A stretch of DNA of 32,844 nucleotides from Acidimicrobiales bacterium (GCA_022425805.1 JAKMEQ010000041.1:1-32844), one strand, 5' to 3'; shown: positions 24,771 through 32,844, counted from the first letter of the stretch. Notes: generated from the sequence alone by a model not told the origin. Translations and numbers: made by a program.

Positions 24771-25564
24771 AACTTAAGCGCACTATTAAGATTGCCTGAA
24801 CGTAACCCTGCAAGATCCAATGTGATGTATTTATATCCGAGTTCTATAAATTCTGCGTTTACTTCTTCAGCATGATCCATAAGTTTCTGCATGTCGTTCC
24901 TAGGGACTTCAATCCTTGCCGTGTCCCCATAATGTCGGACTCGCACGTCCAGAAGCCCTTTTTTTCGTAGAATATTCTCAGCTCGATCAACTCGGGATAA
25001 GAGCTGAATGGTGATTTTCGTATCATAGGGAATTCGTGAAGACAGACAAGGCATAGAAGGCCGATCCCATACCGATAATCCCCATTGTTGCGAAAGATCA
25101 CGAACATTTGCTTTAGTCATACCAGCTTCAACCAGCGGAAACCGTGCTCCTCTACTTTTAGCCGCTTCTTGTCCTGGCCTGTGATCACCTAAATCATCTG
25201 CATTAACACCAAGAACAACCGAAGCATTTCTTTGTGATGCTATTGGTTCTAATTCATCCATCAAAGCACTTTTACACCACCAGCACCTATCAGCCTGATT
25301 AGCTAGATATTGGTTGTTTTCGAATTCGTTAGTTTTTACGCTCGTCCAATCTACGCCCCATGCAATAGATAACTTTTCGCAATTCTCTAATTCTCCCTCT
25401 CCCAAAGATCCAGAATTAGCAGTTACAAGTAGCACATTTTCTTTAGGTAAAGCTTTACTTGCAGCTTTTGCTACAAGAGATGAATCAACTCCCCCAGAGA
25501 ACGCAATGACCATAGGACCAATCGATTGTATTGCAGACAGTAGTTTTTTTTCTTTGGGCATCAT
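24767..25564 (-). CDS. larE: LarE, ATP-dependent sulfur transferase of the nickel-pincer pathway
   Basis: 265 residues. N-type ATP pyrophosphatase with PP-loop SGGVDSS at 23-29. It converts the carboxylates of the LarB product to thiocarboxylates. Three conserved cysteines are visible: C94 and C97 in RCWWCK, and C173 in MPCLSSR. C173 aligns with the sacrificial Cys of L. plantarum LarE. The additional pair suggests the three-cysteine, iron-sulfur-cluster type that can turn over with an external sulfur source; this is inference. First gene of the lar operon; two adjacent ATG codons at the start, weak Shine-Dalgarno. Confidence 0.93.
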   Translation of the reverse strand: MMPKEKKLLSAIQSIGPMVIAFSGGVDSSLVAKAASKALPKENVLLVTANSGSLGEGELENCEKLSIAWGVDWTSVKTNEFENNQYLANQADRCWWCKSALMDELEPIASQRNASVVLGVNADDLGDHRPGQEAAKSRGARFPLVEAGMTKANVRDLSQQWGLSVWDRPSMPCLSSRIPYDTKITIQLLSRVDRAENILRKKGLLDVRVRHYGDTARIEVPRNDMQKLMDHAEEVNAEFIELGYKYITLDLAGLRSGNLNSALKL

Positions 25565-25687
25565 TTTGGAAGATTAGCCCTCTTACCTTCGAATGCCATA
25601 TTCTTTATCAAAAAGGCCGACTTCGGTCCCAACGGAAAAAAAGGAAAAGATCTCCCCGATGAAGCGAGCCTCTTCTATCATTGGAAT

Positions 25688-25894
25688 ATGGGTAAACCTC
25701 CAAAAGACAGGAAGACCAGTGGTCGGGTAACCGAAAAAGGAACTCGTCCAACAAGTCCACCCTCATCAAAGAGAAAAACGATTACCGAAAACACTTCGTC
25801 AAATACAATTCCAGTTAAGAAACCAAGGTACAAGAGCAGCAAAAAACAGGACAATCACCACCCCGAAAAAAGCTGGAAAAACAGACCTCTATAA
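25688..25894 (+). CDS. Small basic, low-complexity protein, function unknown
   Basis: 68 residues, very rich in Lys, Ser, Thr and Pro, with no hydrophobic segment. The N-terminal KTSGRVTEKGTRP faintly recalls the tail of some small actinobacterial division proteins (CrgA-like), but the membrane helices of CrgA are absent, so the resemblance is not used for naming. The ribosome-binding site is weak. It lies between two minus-strand operons and points away from larE. It may be a disordered nucleic-acid-binding protein or a spurious frame. Confidence 0.4.
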   Translation: MGKPPKDRKTSGRVTEKGTRPTSPPSSKRKTITENTSSNTIPVKKPRYKSSKKQDNHHPEKSWKNRPL

Positions 25895-25969
25895 AGAACC
25901 CTCTGAACGAAATACTTTCGACTCTCAGACGTTTCTTAAGGGACCTAACGTGTACCCAAGCTTACTTTT

Positions 25970-27526
25970 TTAAGAGGTTCGGTTTCTGATCTTTTTGACG
26001 ACCTTAACCCACCGGTGGATGATCGAAGTCTGTTCCATAGCTTTTTGAAATTGAATTTGGAGTACTTGTAACAGATTTTTAAATACTTGTATCTGTCGCT
26101 GAAGGGCATCTGTTTCGGCTTGTAACATTTCTTCACGCTGCGACGCCGATTGCAGCTCATTTTCTAAACTAGCTTTATAAAATTGTTGTTCGTCTTCTAT
26201 CTGGTTTCGCAGGCCATCTGCTTCGGCTTGTAACATTTCTTCACGCTGCGACGCCGATTGCAGCTCATGTTCTAAACTACTAACAGTTTGATTTAGGTCT
26301 AATGTCCGGTTAATTAATTCTTCTGTCTCGATGTTCTGGATAGTTACTTTCTTCCTGAAAAATGTTTCCGCATTCGATTGACTTGGGTTCTTCTCTAAGC
26401 CATGGAGAATACGATCTACTTTGTCAACAAAGAATTTATAAGTTAGATCATCTCGCTTGGCGATTTCTTCATATGTAGTTTCGGCAAGCTCAGTAAGAAA
26501 TTGATCATCTTTAATTTTTTTAACAACTTCTTTGAAGTTAGATCCATCTTCTAGCAAAGGAATGTAATGACGATCCGGTTTTAGTACTCCGGTGTATTCA
26601 CCTGGGTTTAAGACTAAGACGGTTCTGGTTGCGATTGCTTCAAAAATTTTTGGGGTGATAGTTTTATGTGAGATCTTTTCCTCAAACAGTTTTAATTTAG
26701 CTTCCCAATATTGAGATAAATCAGCATTAGGATTTTCAGATTCGTATACTGTCAAATCTTCTGCGAGCGTTCCGTCAAAGTCGAAGATCGAAGCGCCTCC
26801 TTCAACGCCGAGCATGGTTTTGCCGCTCATAAGAAACGTATCCCAATCATCTCCATAAATTCGTTCGGATTCTTTCGTTTGAACATCGGATCTCAGGTCG
26901 GAGTCTTTGCTCCAAGAAATAAAGTTTTGACCTATCTTTTTTTTGGCTTGGGCAAACTTACCTGTGGACCATGGCAATTCTCTACCCCGATAAATAACAT
27001 CATATTCTCTTTCCTTAAAGGGTCTAAAGGAAAGAGCACGTAATCTTTTTGAGAAATAGCCGGGAAGGCAAGAAAATACCTTTATATCTGACATGAACTC
27101 CCCGCTATAAACCATTTCAGCGCTTTCAGGCGACAAACAGGAGAAAATAGCTTGCACTCCAAGACAACGCATTTGAGCCTTCATCTTGTTGATCCATCTG
27201 TATTCGTCTTGGACTATTTGTACTTTGATCCCATCAAAGTGGGTAATGCCCTTTACCCATTTAGCAGAGAGGTAATAAGACTCCGTAATGGTTATTGAGC
27301 AGTGAATGATTATGGCGTCGTATTCTCTTTTTGAGAGATTTTCTGGGCATTGGGAATTTATGGGATTGATGAGATGGATATCGTGACACGACTCTGAAAC
27401 AATAGATTCGATGTAGTCGATAAAGGTATTTGCTGGGTGTTCATCATCTGCGAGGAGCAGTACCTTCAAAGGCTTATCTACTGGGTCAGAACTAACCGCA
27501 GATATTTCAAGGAATTGGTTTTTCAT
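25970..27526 (-). CDS. Glycosyltransferase (GT-B, family-1-like) with C-terminal coiled coil
   Basis: 518 residues. Residues 1-400 resemble the GT-B group with a C-terminal block of the Glyco_trans_1_2 type: TPKIFEAIATRTVLVLNPG, then DRHYIPLLED, and TTYEEIAKRDDLTYKFFVDKV. The N-terminal Rossmann half begins KVLLLADDEHPA. From about residue 420 there is a heptad-rich coiled coil containing a 36-residue duplication (ELQSASQREEMLQAE twice), which could mediate oligomerisation or contact with partner enzymes. It ends the operon after the methyltransferase-like and SGNH genes, with a 6-bp gap to the latter, consistent with building a surface glycan. Donor and acceptor are unknown. Confidence 0.75.
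   Translation of the reverse strand: MKNQFLEISAVSSDPVDKPLKVLLLADDEHPANTFIDYIESIVSESCHDIHLINPINSQCPENLSKREYDAIIIHCSITITESYYLSAKWVKGITHFDGIKVQIVQDEYRWINKMKAQMRCLGVQAIFSCLSPESAEMVYSGEFMSDIKVFSCLPGYFSKRLRALSFRPFKEREYDVIYRGRELPWSTGKFAQAKKKIGQNFISWSKDSDLRSDVQTKESERIYGDDWDTFLMSGKTMLGVEGGASIFDFDGTLAEDLTVYESENPNADLSQYWEAKLKLFEEKISHKTITPKIFEAIATRTVLVLNPGEYTGVLKPDRHYIPLLEDGSNFKEVVKKIKDDQFLTELAETTYEEIAKRDDLTYKFFVDKVDRILHGLEKNPSQSNAETFFRKKVTIQNIETEELINRTLDLNQTVSSLEHELQSASQREEMLQAEADGLRNQIEDEQQFYKASLENELQSASQREEMLQAETDALQRQIQVFKNLLQVLQIQFQKAMEQTSIIHRWVKVVKKIRNRTS
26107..26278. repeat. 64-bp direct repeat pair within the glycosyltransferase gene
   Basis: Copies at 26107-26170 and 26215-26278, offset by 108 bp (36 codons) with two mismatches. 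This is a recent in-frame duplication of coiled-coil sequence. Confidence 0.95.
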
Positions 27527-27532
27527 AAATTG

Positions 27533-28222
27533 TCAATCTTGTTTTTGAGAGTTCGCCAAACTTTCAATCGCGTTTTTTAAGACAGGATTAATGAAATCAA
27601 AGTAAACCTGGTGCCCTGTTTCTCCGAGATGCATCCCGTCCTCCAAGAGAAAATGAGACATTTCCCTTCCTTCTGATAATAATTTAGAGAAATGGGCTTC
27701 GATGTCAAGGAAGATTACGTCCTCTTGAAGTTCTTCAGCGAGTATTCGAGTAGCTTCGTTGTACTTTTGATTGAAGTATTCAAAAGGAAATCCAGTATTG
27801 GGAAGATTGTCTTCCTGCAGGGTAGTGGGGTGATTATTGATCAACAGCACGTGTTTAACCCCAAAATTTTTCCCCCTTTGTACCATTTCTTTTAAATTCG
27901 CTTTAAATGCATCAAGGCTCACTCGGGGAAGGCCCTGATCACTTAGCCAATGGTTACAGTCATTTAGCCCATACTGTAGAAGTAAAATGTCTGGGCTTTG
28001 GCTTTGAACATGGTATGGCATGTCTTCGAGGGCTTGACGGGTAGTTCTTCCATTCACAGAACTATTTATCACAAGGATATCGTGCTCGAATGAGGATTTA
28101 TTCTCTTCCAGATGCGCTGCTACCTTGACTACACATCCTTGATGTATCGATATTCCTTGCCCTACACAAATGGAATCACCATAAAATATTATTTTCAATC
28201 TCTTAGTGGCATTTCCCATCAT
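27533..28222 (-). CDS. SGNH/GDSL-type esterase
   Basis: 229 residues. GDS at 15-17 (FYGDSICVGQG), the NGRTT block, YGLND, and DGMHLGETGH near the C-terminus supply Ser, Gly, Asn and the Asp/His pair, so the active site is complete. Lipase, deacetylase or O-acyl esterase activity is expected. No signal peptide is seen, so it is probably cytoplasmic. It lies 5 bp after the methyltransferase-like gene and 6 bp before the glycosyltransferase gene, suggesting a role in trimming or acyl-modifying a glycan intermediate. It starts with two adjacent ATG codons. Confidence 0.88.
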   Translation of the reverse strand: MMGNATKRLKIIFYGDSICVGQGISIHQGCVVKVAAHLEENKSSFEHDILVINSSVNGRTTRQALEDMPYHVQSQSPDILLLQYGLNDCNHWLSDQGLPRVSLDAFKANLKEMVQRGKNFGVKHVLLINNHPTTLQEDNLPNTGFPFEYFNQKYNEATRILAEELQEDVIFLDIEAHFSKLLSEGREMSHFLLEDGMHLGETGHQVYFDFINPVLKNAIESLANSQKQD

Positions 28223-28227
28223 TTTAA

Positions 28228-28920
28228 TTATATGCCACCCTGGAACTCAATTAAACAAGTTTGTCTACCATTTGGGTATACAGACTCTTGAGGCTCATCG
28301 AATAACCCCAAGTCCGGATTCACGATGTGAGGTAAGAAGGGCTCTAAAACTTTTCGGGTTTGCTCTCCGTCCCAAGCGAGTAAAAACATTATTTCGTCAC
28401 CGTCTATTCGCTTTGTTTTGTAATGACGGGGAGTGTTATACCAAGTCAGCAGCATTTTCAGGTGTGAACAGCGAGGAATAAATTTGTTTAAGAAGATCTC
28501 AAGCCGTTGGTCAGCATTTGGTAAGAGATCGTTAGCGATAATGGTGTTATAGCTACGATCATCTAGAGTTTCCCAATCTTTTGGGATAATAAATTCTCTT
28601 CCGACAGATTTTTCAAGTGCTTTAACATTTTCTATTTGTTCATGAGCTAGTAGATCTACCAAAAAGTAATTATGAGACTTGGCTAGAACTTGGGTAAGAG
28701 ACGTTAATCCTCCGCCTACATCAAGGATTGTTTTATTAGATTCTCTGCTGAAAAGAGGCCCATAGAGAGCTTCGTATATGTATCTCTTAGCCGGAGTTTC
28801 TTCTAACCACTTTTCACAAACGTAACCCTTAGGAACCTGGTCGGAGAATTTATCTAAACGTTGTTTTGTCGTATCGTCTTCTAAGTATTTTTCAACTAAC
28901 CGATTCGTAATTAGGTGCAT
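28228..28920 (-). CDS. SAM-dependent methyltransferase-like protein
   Basis: 230 residues. A Rossmann motif-I-like segment TILDVGGGLTSLT (about residues 65-77) is followed by YFLVDLL as strand 2 and YNTIIANDLLPNAD as the motif-IV region, a plausible class I methyltransferase core. The rest is not recognised. It is first in a tight three-gene operon with the SGNH and glycosyltransferase genes, so a glycan or glycolipid substrate is a reasonable guess only. Confidence 0.7.
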   Translation of the reverse strand: MHLITNRLVEKYLEDDTTKQRLDKFSDQVPKGYVCEKWLEETPAKRYIYEALYGPLFSRESNKTILDVGGGLTSLTQVLAKSHNYFLVDLLAHEQIENVKALEKSVGREFIIPKDWETLDDRSYNTIIANDLLPNADQRLEIFLNKFIPRCSHLKMLLTWYNTPRHYKTKRIDGDEIMFLLAWDGEQTRKVLEPFLPHIVNPDLGLFDEPQESVYPNGRQTCLIEFQGGI

Positions 28921-29063
28921 GTCAAACTACTTCTTTTGTCTACCGGTTTATATGGTAACCCTATCGATCTGAGATGGTTGCGGAATGAGAAAATGCGCCA
29001 CCGTGTTTTCTTTCTATGCCTAGTAACAAAGGTATATATAGGATGCAAAATTAGCTGAATACA

Positions 29064-29873
29064 TTAGTGCGTATCCCACAGTTCTCCTATAGGCGTCTCC
29101 CGCGTGACCATATCTTCTATCCATTCTCCATCTGGATGTTCTACCTGGATAACTATTGGTACCCATCCATATTCTTTTCCTTCTGGTGGGTCGACTAGAA
29201 GACCGTGGTCTATTTCAGCTAGATGCAATGGATACCCTTGGTCATTGGATTGGGGTTGTTCTAAAAATTTTTGTGAACCTCCCCAATCGCGGTGCATCTT
29301 CTCTATCAGCATTTGCATTTCACCAAGATACGCATCTGTGTACACATCTGGATAATCAATAGTTAAACCTTGAAAAAGAGGCTGGTCACGGAATCTAAAC
29401 CACTGGTATGAAACTGTGCTTTCATCATCTAGCACTGTCTCATAGACTTTTGGGTCGCAAACACTCATATCTTCACAGTCATAACAAGAAAAATCAGGAT
29501 CGACCCAATTTTCTCTATCTGAGCCTAAAGTTGCGTCGATTTCGTGAGGAGCTATATCTGCGGTTTCAGGAACTGACCCATAGTGAAGTTCAGTCAGAGT
29601 TTCCGGCACTTCTGAAGCCGATACTGGGATTAATGTATCGTCATCCAATATTTCATAGTAGGTGCTCCATCCCCGCTCTTCTACTTCTGCTCCTCCCCAA
29701 TCAATGACGATACTTGTTTCTCCATTTGTATGTTGGGGGCGTAAGGGAATATGGATTTCAAAACTTTCTGTATTGGTAAACGGATGCTCCCTTTCATCCC
29801 CTTCATCGAACGAAAATACCCCAGCGTTTTCTCTTTCATAGAGATGCTCATTGTGCTCGATATGCATTGGCAT
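29064..29873 (-). CDS. 3' part of a frameshifted lipoprotein gene, function unknown
   Basis: 269 residues from its first ATG, but the same frame stays open and protein-like further upstream (HFVEIFNLDADLKTENTNFG) to about 29945. This is the natural continuation of the frame that ends at 29906. One base appears to be missing near 29941-29950. The segment is acidic, rich in Tyr/Trp/Asp, with a C-x2-C and a nearby Cys (YDCEDMSVCD), and matches no family I know. If repaired, the full product is about 730 residues. No ribosome-binding site precedes the ATG at 29873, so separate translation is doubtful. Confidence 0.6.
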   Translation of the reverse strand: MPMHIEHNEHLYERENAGVFSFDEGDEREHPFTNTESFEIHIPLRPQHTNGETSIVIDWGGAEVEERGWSTYYEILDDDTLIPVSASEVPETLTELHYGSVPETADIAPHEIDATLGSDRENWVDPDFSCYDCEDMSVCDPKVYETVLDDESTVSYQWFRFRDQPLFQGLTIDYPDVYTDAYLGEMQMLIEKMHRDWGGSQKFLEQPQSNDQGYPLHLAEIDHGLLVDPPEGKEYGWVPIVIQVEHPDGEWIEDMVTRETPIGELWDTH

Positions 29874-29905
29874 ACCGAAATCTCCGAAGTTCGTATTTTC
29901 CGTTT

Positions 29906-31258
29906 TTAAATCAGCATCCAGGTTGAAGATCTCAACAAAATGGTATAGAGACGAACATCGAAGGTTTGCGCGTTAGAAACGAACGGTTCAATATCGTTCT
30001 TCTTTGGGAATAAAGGTGGAAAAATTTTTGCAAACTTTCTTCCTTCTGCATCGGTTTCTATAAATGATGGGATTTCGGGCATTTCGTTCCCTGTAGGAAG
30101 GTAGGGGCGCGCTGGTGACAATCCAAGAGTCTGTTCTGGCCGAACCCAGTAACTACCTTCCTCCCAACCATCCGAACCTGGCTCGATTTGGTACCATGGC
30201 TCCTCGCTAATAGCTGCATGCAATTGAGAGTTACTTATATCCCCATTTAAAAAATCAACCAAAACGTTTGCTATTGGGCTATCGTCCCATTCATAAACAT
30301 CATCTAACACCTCCAAAGCATTGAATCGGTCAACTCGTCGTGACCAATGTTCAGGAACATACGCTATGAGAGGGCCACTGTGATTGGCTGCATCAATAAT
30401 GAACGTCCAGGTAAGCTTTCCAACGTCGTCACCCCACGCCTGCTCATCCACTCTCGACTTCCCACCAAAAATAGGTAAAGCAGACCACGATGTTCCGACA
30501 TGGATCCCACCTTCGTCATCAAACGTTTTTTGTTCTTCGTCGAAAGAAATAAGGTGAGGTGGGACCATCATTCTATTCGAAAGAGTTACTCGCCCCAGCA
30601 ATGAACAGTCGATACGTCTTTCGTAAAAACCCCAACCGCCTCCAGTGTCGCTTTTACCTGAGTACAGGTGTGTGGCTGCTGATGCCATGTATTTTGGGAA
30701 TTTGCTGCGTCCCATTTTGTCAGCAATAAATAATCCACCCTCAATCGAATTAAAAGGTCCATGAGGGTGCGCTCGATCATCACCTATCCATTGTCCCCAT
30801 AAACCAAATTGTCCTGTAGTGGGATTTACGTCCATCATCTGAAAAACGCGAAGATACTGTGAAACCCCGTATACGTCCTCAGACGAATCCTGCTGTCGAA
30901 CAAGCTCACCAAATCTCATATCGACGGCTAGTTTGTTATCTGTACCTTCAGAGCATGCCCAAATCTCATCTTTTTCGGGGATGACAAAACCTGCGTCATT
31001 GACAGTAACTCCGCTTTCGCAATGCCGAGGCAGGTACACGCCAGGAAACCAAGTTTCATATTTTACTGTCTGTTCTTCTTCAATCTGATTCTCTAGAGGC
31101 GGTTCAGTATCTGAATCAGGTTCTTCTTCAATCTGATTCTCTGATTGATCCGAACCAACACTCAGCTCGGGGGCTTTAGTATCTCCAGCGGCCCCACAGG
31201 CGACAGAACCCCCGACTAAACCTAAAACAATTACGAAACTAAATATTTTACGTATCAT
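29906..31258 (-). CDS. 5' part of the frameshifted lipoprotein gene, function unknown
   Basis: About 450 residues from ATG 31258, chosen because the signal peptide MIRKIFSFVIVLGLVGGSVAC starts there (split here only for naming; lipid Cys at about residue 21). A TTG six codons upstream also opens the frame. After an acidic stalk with a repeated NQIEEE/EPDSDTEPP-type element comes a globular region rich in Trp, Gly and Asp that I cannot assign. The last residues before the stop (TILLRSSTWMLI) are out of register with the true continuation. An extracytoplasmic lipid-anchored role is inferred from the signal alone. Confidence 0.7.
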   Translation of the reverse strand: MIRKIFSFVIVLGLVGGSVACGAAGDTKAPELSVGSDQSENQIEEEPDSDTEPPLENQIEEEQTVKYETWFPGVYLPRHCESGVTVNDAGFVIPEKDEIWACSEGTDNKLAVDMRFGELVRQQDSSEDVYGVSQYLRVFQMMDVNPTTGQFGLWGQWIGDDRAHPHGPFNSIEGGLFIADKMGRSKFPKYMASAATHLYSGKSDTGGGWGFYERRIDCSLLGRVTLSNRMMVPPHLISFDEEQKTFDDEGGIHVGTSWSALPIFGGKSRVDEQAWGDDVGKLTWTFIIDAANHSGPLIAYVPEHWSRRVDRFNALEVLDDVYEWDDSPIANVLVDFLNGDISNSQLHAAISEEPWYQIEPGSDGWEEGSYWVRPEQTLGLSPARPYLPTGNEMPEIPSFIETDAEGRKFAKIFPPLFPKKNDIEPFVSNAQTFDVRLYTILLRSSTWMLI

Positions 31259-31433
31259 GAACCACACTTTTCTCAATACTTTACGTATCTCTAACTCTAA
31301 AATATTGCAACCAATGATGTTAAACCAAACAGAACTAATGAAGGCCCATCGTGACTAGCTGAGTTAACTCTCGTAGGAAGGTTCCAAGCCTTTACATTTT
31401 TGTATTGTTAGGCGTTCCGTTCTTAAATCTCTA

Positions 31434-32366
31434 TCAATTTAACTGGGAACGAACACAGTTATGGAAAAGGCTCCCGTTCGTCAATGTGCTGTCATCTGAG
31501 TATCCATTTTCAATCATTGCTCGAAGAAGCAATATGGCAAGATCCGGATTGTAGAACTGTCCCCATGTTTCTAGGGTTTCAATTTCTTTTAACATCTTTT
31601 CTAAGGGTTCAATGGATGGAAGCCTTTCCCCTCTGATTTGTCCTACGTTTATATACGAAAAGTAATCAGCGGATCCTTCAACAGCTATCGTTGCCGCCTC
31701 GCCATCTTTTATCTTTGGACAGCTGCGAAGGTCTTGCTGTAATGCATGATAAATCTCATGGAAGAAAAAACGCTGAAGATTCTCGACCTCTTGTTCCATA
31801 GTTTGATATTCCCTTGGATTCTGAAGGCCCATAAAAACTACTCTTGTATCACGAACACCAAGAGTCCCAGTGTCTGGAAGCCTTTCACAAAGTTCTCGTT
31901 GTGTTGAAGCATCTGCCCCTTCTTCGAGCCATAAGCGAAAATCCTTTAACTGTTCATTTTTTTCTCTACCATCCTGATCAGTGCAAGGGTGCTCAGAGAG
32001 CCACATCTCAATTGTGGAAAGCAAATCTTCAATCTCTACCTGAGAAAGAACAACTTCGTTAGGGGTAAAGGGCGCTCCATTAAACCGATCACGATCTTCG
32101 TCTCCTAAATTCTCTCCTATCGGGTAAAGGACGGCAAGAATATTAGCGCGTCTATCAAACATGCTCGCTGCGGCATGGTCGGCCCAACCCTGAATTTCTG
32201 AAGTATCAAATCCTGTTAAATTAAGTACTTCAAAAACAACTGGAGATAGTATCTCAGAGTTATCTTTATCCGAACTCGTAGGTGAGTCTCCTGCATCTGT
32301 ATCTGGGTTTCCGCACGTTGAGACAATGAAGAGTAAAGCTATCGCAATACAAAAGAATCTTTTCAT
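31434..32366 (-). CDS. HExxH zinc-metallopeptidase-like lipoprotein
   Basis: 310 residues. The signal peptide has lipobox IVSTC (Cys18), followed by a short Ser/Asp-rich stalk. HEIYH at 203-207 and AVEGSADYF with E230 give a gluzincin-like zinc site. Three further Cys could form disulfides. Predicted anchored extracytoplasmic peptidase; substrate unknown. The H-E-x-x-H to E-G-x-A spacing is close to that of the lipoprotein at 21009-22247 (27 versus 30 residues from first His to Glu), so the two may be distant paralogues. Starts at ATG 32366 with a normal signal peptide length. Confidence 0.78.
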   Translation of the reverse strand: MKRFFCIAIALLFIVSTCGNPDTDAGDSPTSSDKDNSEILSPVVFEVLNLTGFDTSEIQGWADHAAASMFDRRANILAVLYPIGENLGDEDRDRFNGAPFTPNEVVLSQVEIEDLLSTIEMWLSEHPCTDQDGREKNEQLKDFRLWLEEGADASTQRELCERLPDTGTLGVRDTRVVFMGLQNPREYQTMEQEVENLQRFFFHEIYHALQQDLRSCPKIKDGEAATIAVEGSADYFSYINVGQIRGERLPSIEPLEKMLKEIETLETWGQFYNPDLAILLLRAMIENGYSDDSTLTNGSLFHNCVRSQLN

Positions 32367-32529
32367 GTTTAAGAATATATTTGACTTACGCTGAAAACCT
32401 TGTCTGCGATCCTATCAATTCAGAAAAGTAAAAAATCTCCTACTGTAGACTTAGCGCACTAATAAAATTGACTACGTGTATGAATCCATTGAGTCTTGTT
32501 TAAGAAAATATTTTAGTTAAAGGTTGTCC

Positions 32530-32844
32530 GTGAAGAAATCACTGATGTACTCAATCAGTTTATTTGTTGGTATTGGGATCATCGGCGCGGTTGTCAGTGC
32601 TTGCTCTGGTGATAATAATGAATCTAAAGAGTCAGAAGCTACAACTGAAGAAGTCGAAGGTAGCTCTCAACCTGAATCTAGCGCTATACCTGAAGATAAG
32701 GAGACAGAAACTGTCGCAGAAGAAGAACCTGCGGGACTAAACAAACAGGGGACAAGCAAAGATGAGGAAACTCCTTCACCTTCACCCACACTCACACCTT
32801 CACCTTCACCTTCACCTTCACCTTCACCTTCACCTTCACCCACA
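32530..32844 (+). CDS. Lipoprotein with Ser-Pro stalk, 5' part; runs off the right edge
   Basis: 105 codons in the window with no stop. GTG start at 32530, preceded by AAAGG at 7 nt. The signal peptide (MKKSLMYSISLFVGIGIIG, then AVVSAC) has a lipobox with lipid Cys at residue 25. An acidic Ser/Glu region follows and then an (SP)n stalk encoded by a hexanucleotide repeat that reaches the edge. The functional domain lies beyond the window. Confidence 0.85.
   Translation, partial: MKKSLMYSISLFVGIGIIGAVVSACSGDNNESKESEATTEEVEGSSQPESSAIPEDKETETVAEEEPAGLNKQGTSKDEETPSPSPTLTPSPSPSPSPSPSPSPT
32797..32840 (+). repeat. Hexanucleotide (CCTTCA)n tandem repeat
   Basis: Seven consecutive copies encoding the Ser-Pro stalk. 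In-frame length variation is expected. Confidence 0.95.

Overview
The window looks like a chromosomal segment of a free-living, moderately AT-rich actinobacterium, most likely a marine Acidimicrobiia/Actinomarinales-type lineage. Support for Actinobacteria is the pbpA-rodA-pstP-fhaB-fhaA cluster, a DUF3662+FHA FhaA, and an F420-type PPOX protein. The lineage is inferred from gene content and proline/threonine-rich lipoprotein style; no rRNA is present to confirm it.

Region 1 (1-7909, all minus strand): the growth and division phospho-signalling cluster. Transcription runs fhaA, a crotonase-family gene, fhaB, pstP, rodA, pbpA, and pbpA leaves the window at its left edge. Upstream of fhaA lies a large secreted protein joining a seven-repeat FG-GAP propeller to an Amidase_3 peptidoglycan hydrolase.

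Region 2 (7933-12153): housekeeping genes and tRNAs: tRNA-Leu(CAG), a PPOX-family protein, a 42-residue acidic small ORF, an MBL-fold hydrolase, pheA, an SDR, and a divergent pair of tRNA-Ser genes (TGA and GCT).

Region 3 (12274-19250): accessory DNA. It holds an acyltransferase-3/SGNH protein, tRNA-Arg(ACG), a pentapeptide-repeat lipoprotein, a methyltransferase, a divergent phospholipase-D-like protein and a small membrane protein. A 44-nt copy of the 3' part of tRNA-Arg lies about 2 kb downstream of the intact gene. A dispersed repeat (R1-R4) flanks the pentapeptide gene and the small membrane gene. This is the most unusual part of the window: it looks like a tRNA-targeted island with cassette-like repeats but no visible integrase.

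Region 4 (19313-25894): a SnoaL-like protein, a PhyH-type dioxygenase, an HExxH lipoprotein, a small Cys-rich protein, and a larE-larB-larC operon for the nickel-pincer nucleotide cofactor, with no larA nearby.

Region 5 (25970-28920): a three-gene minus-strand operon (methyltransferase-like, SGNH hydrolase, glycosyltransferase with a coiled-coil tail), probably making or decorating a cell-surface glycan.

Region 6 (29064-32844): a large lipoprotein gene interrupted by a single-base frameshift, a second HExxH lipoprotein, and the start of another lipoprotein with a Ser-Pro stalk. Lipoproteins with low-complexity Pro/Thr/Ser stalks recur through regions 3 to 6.
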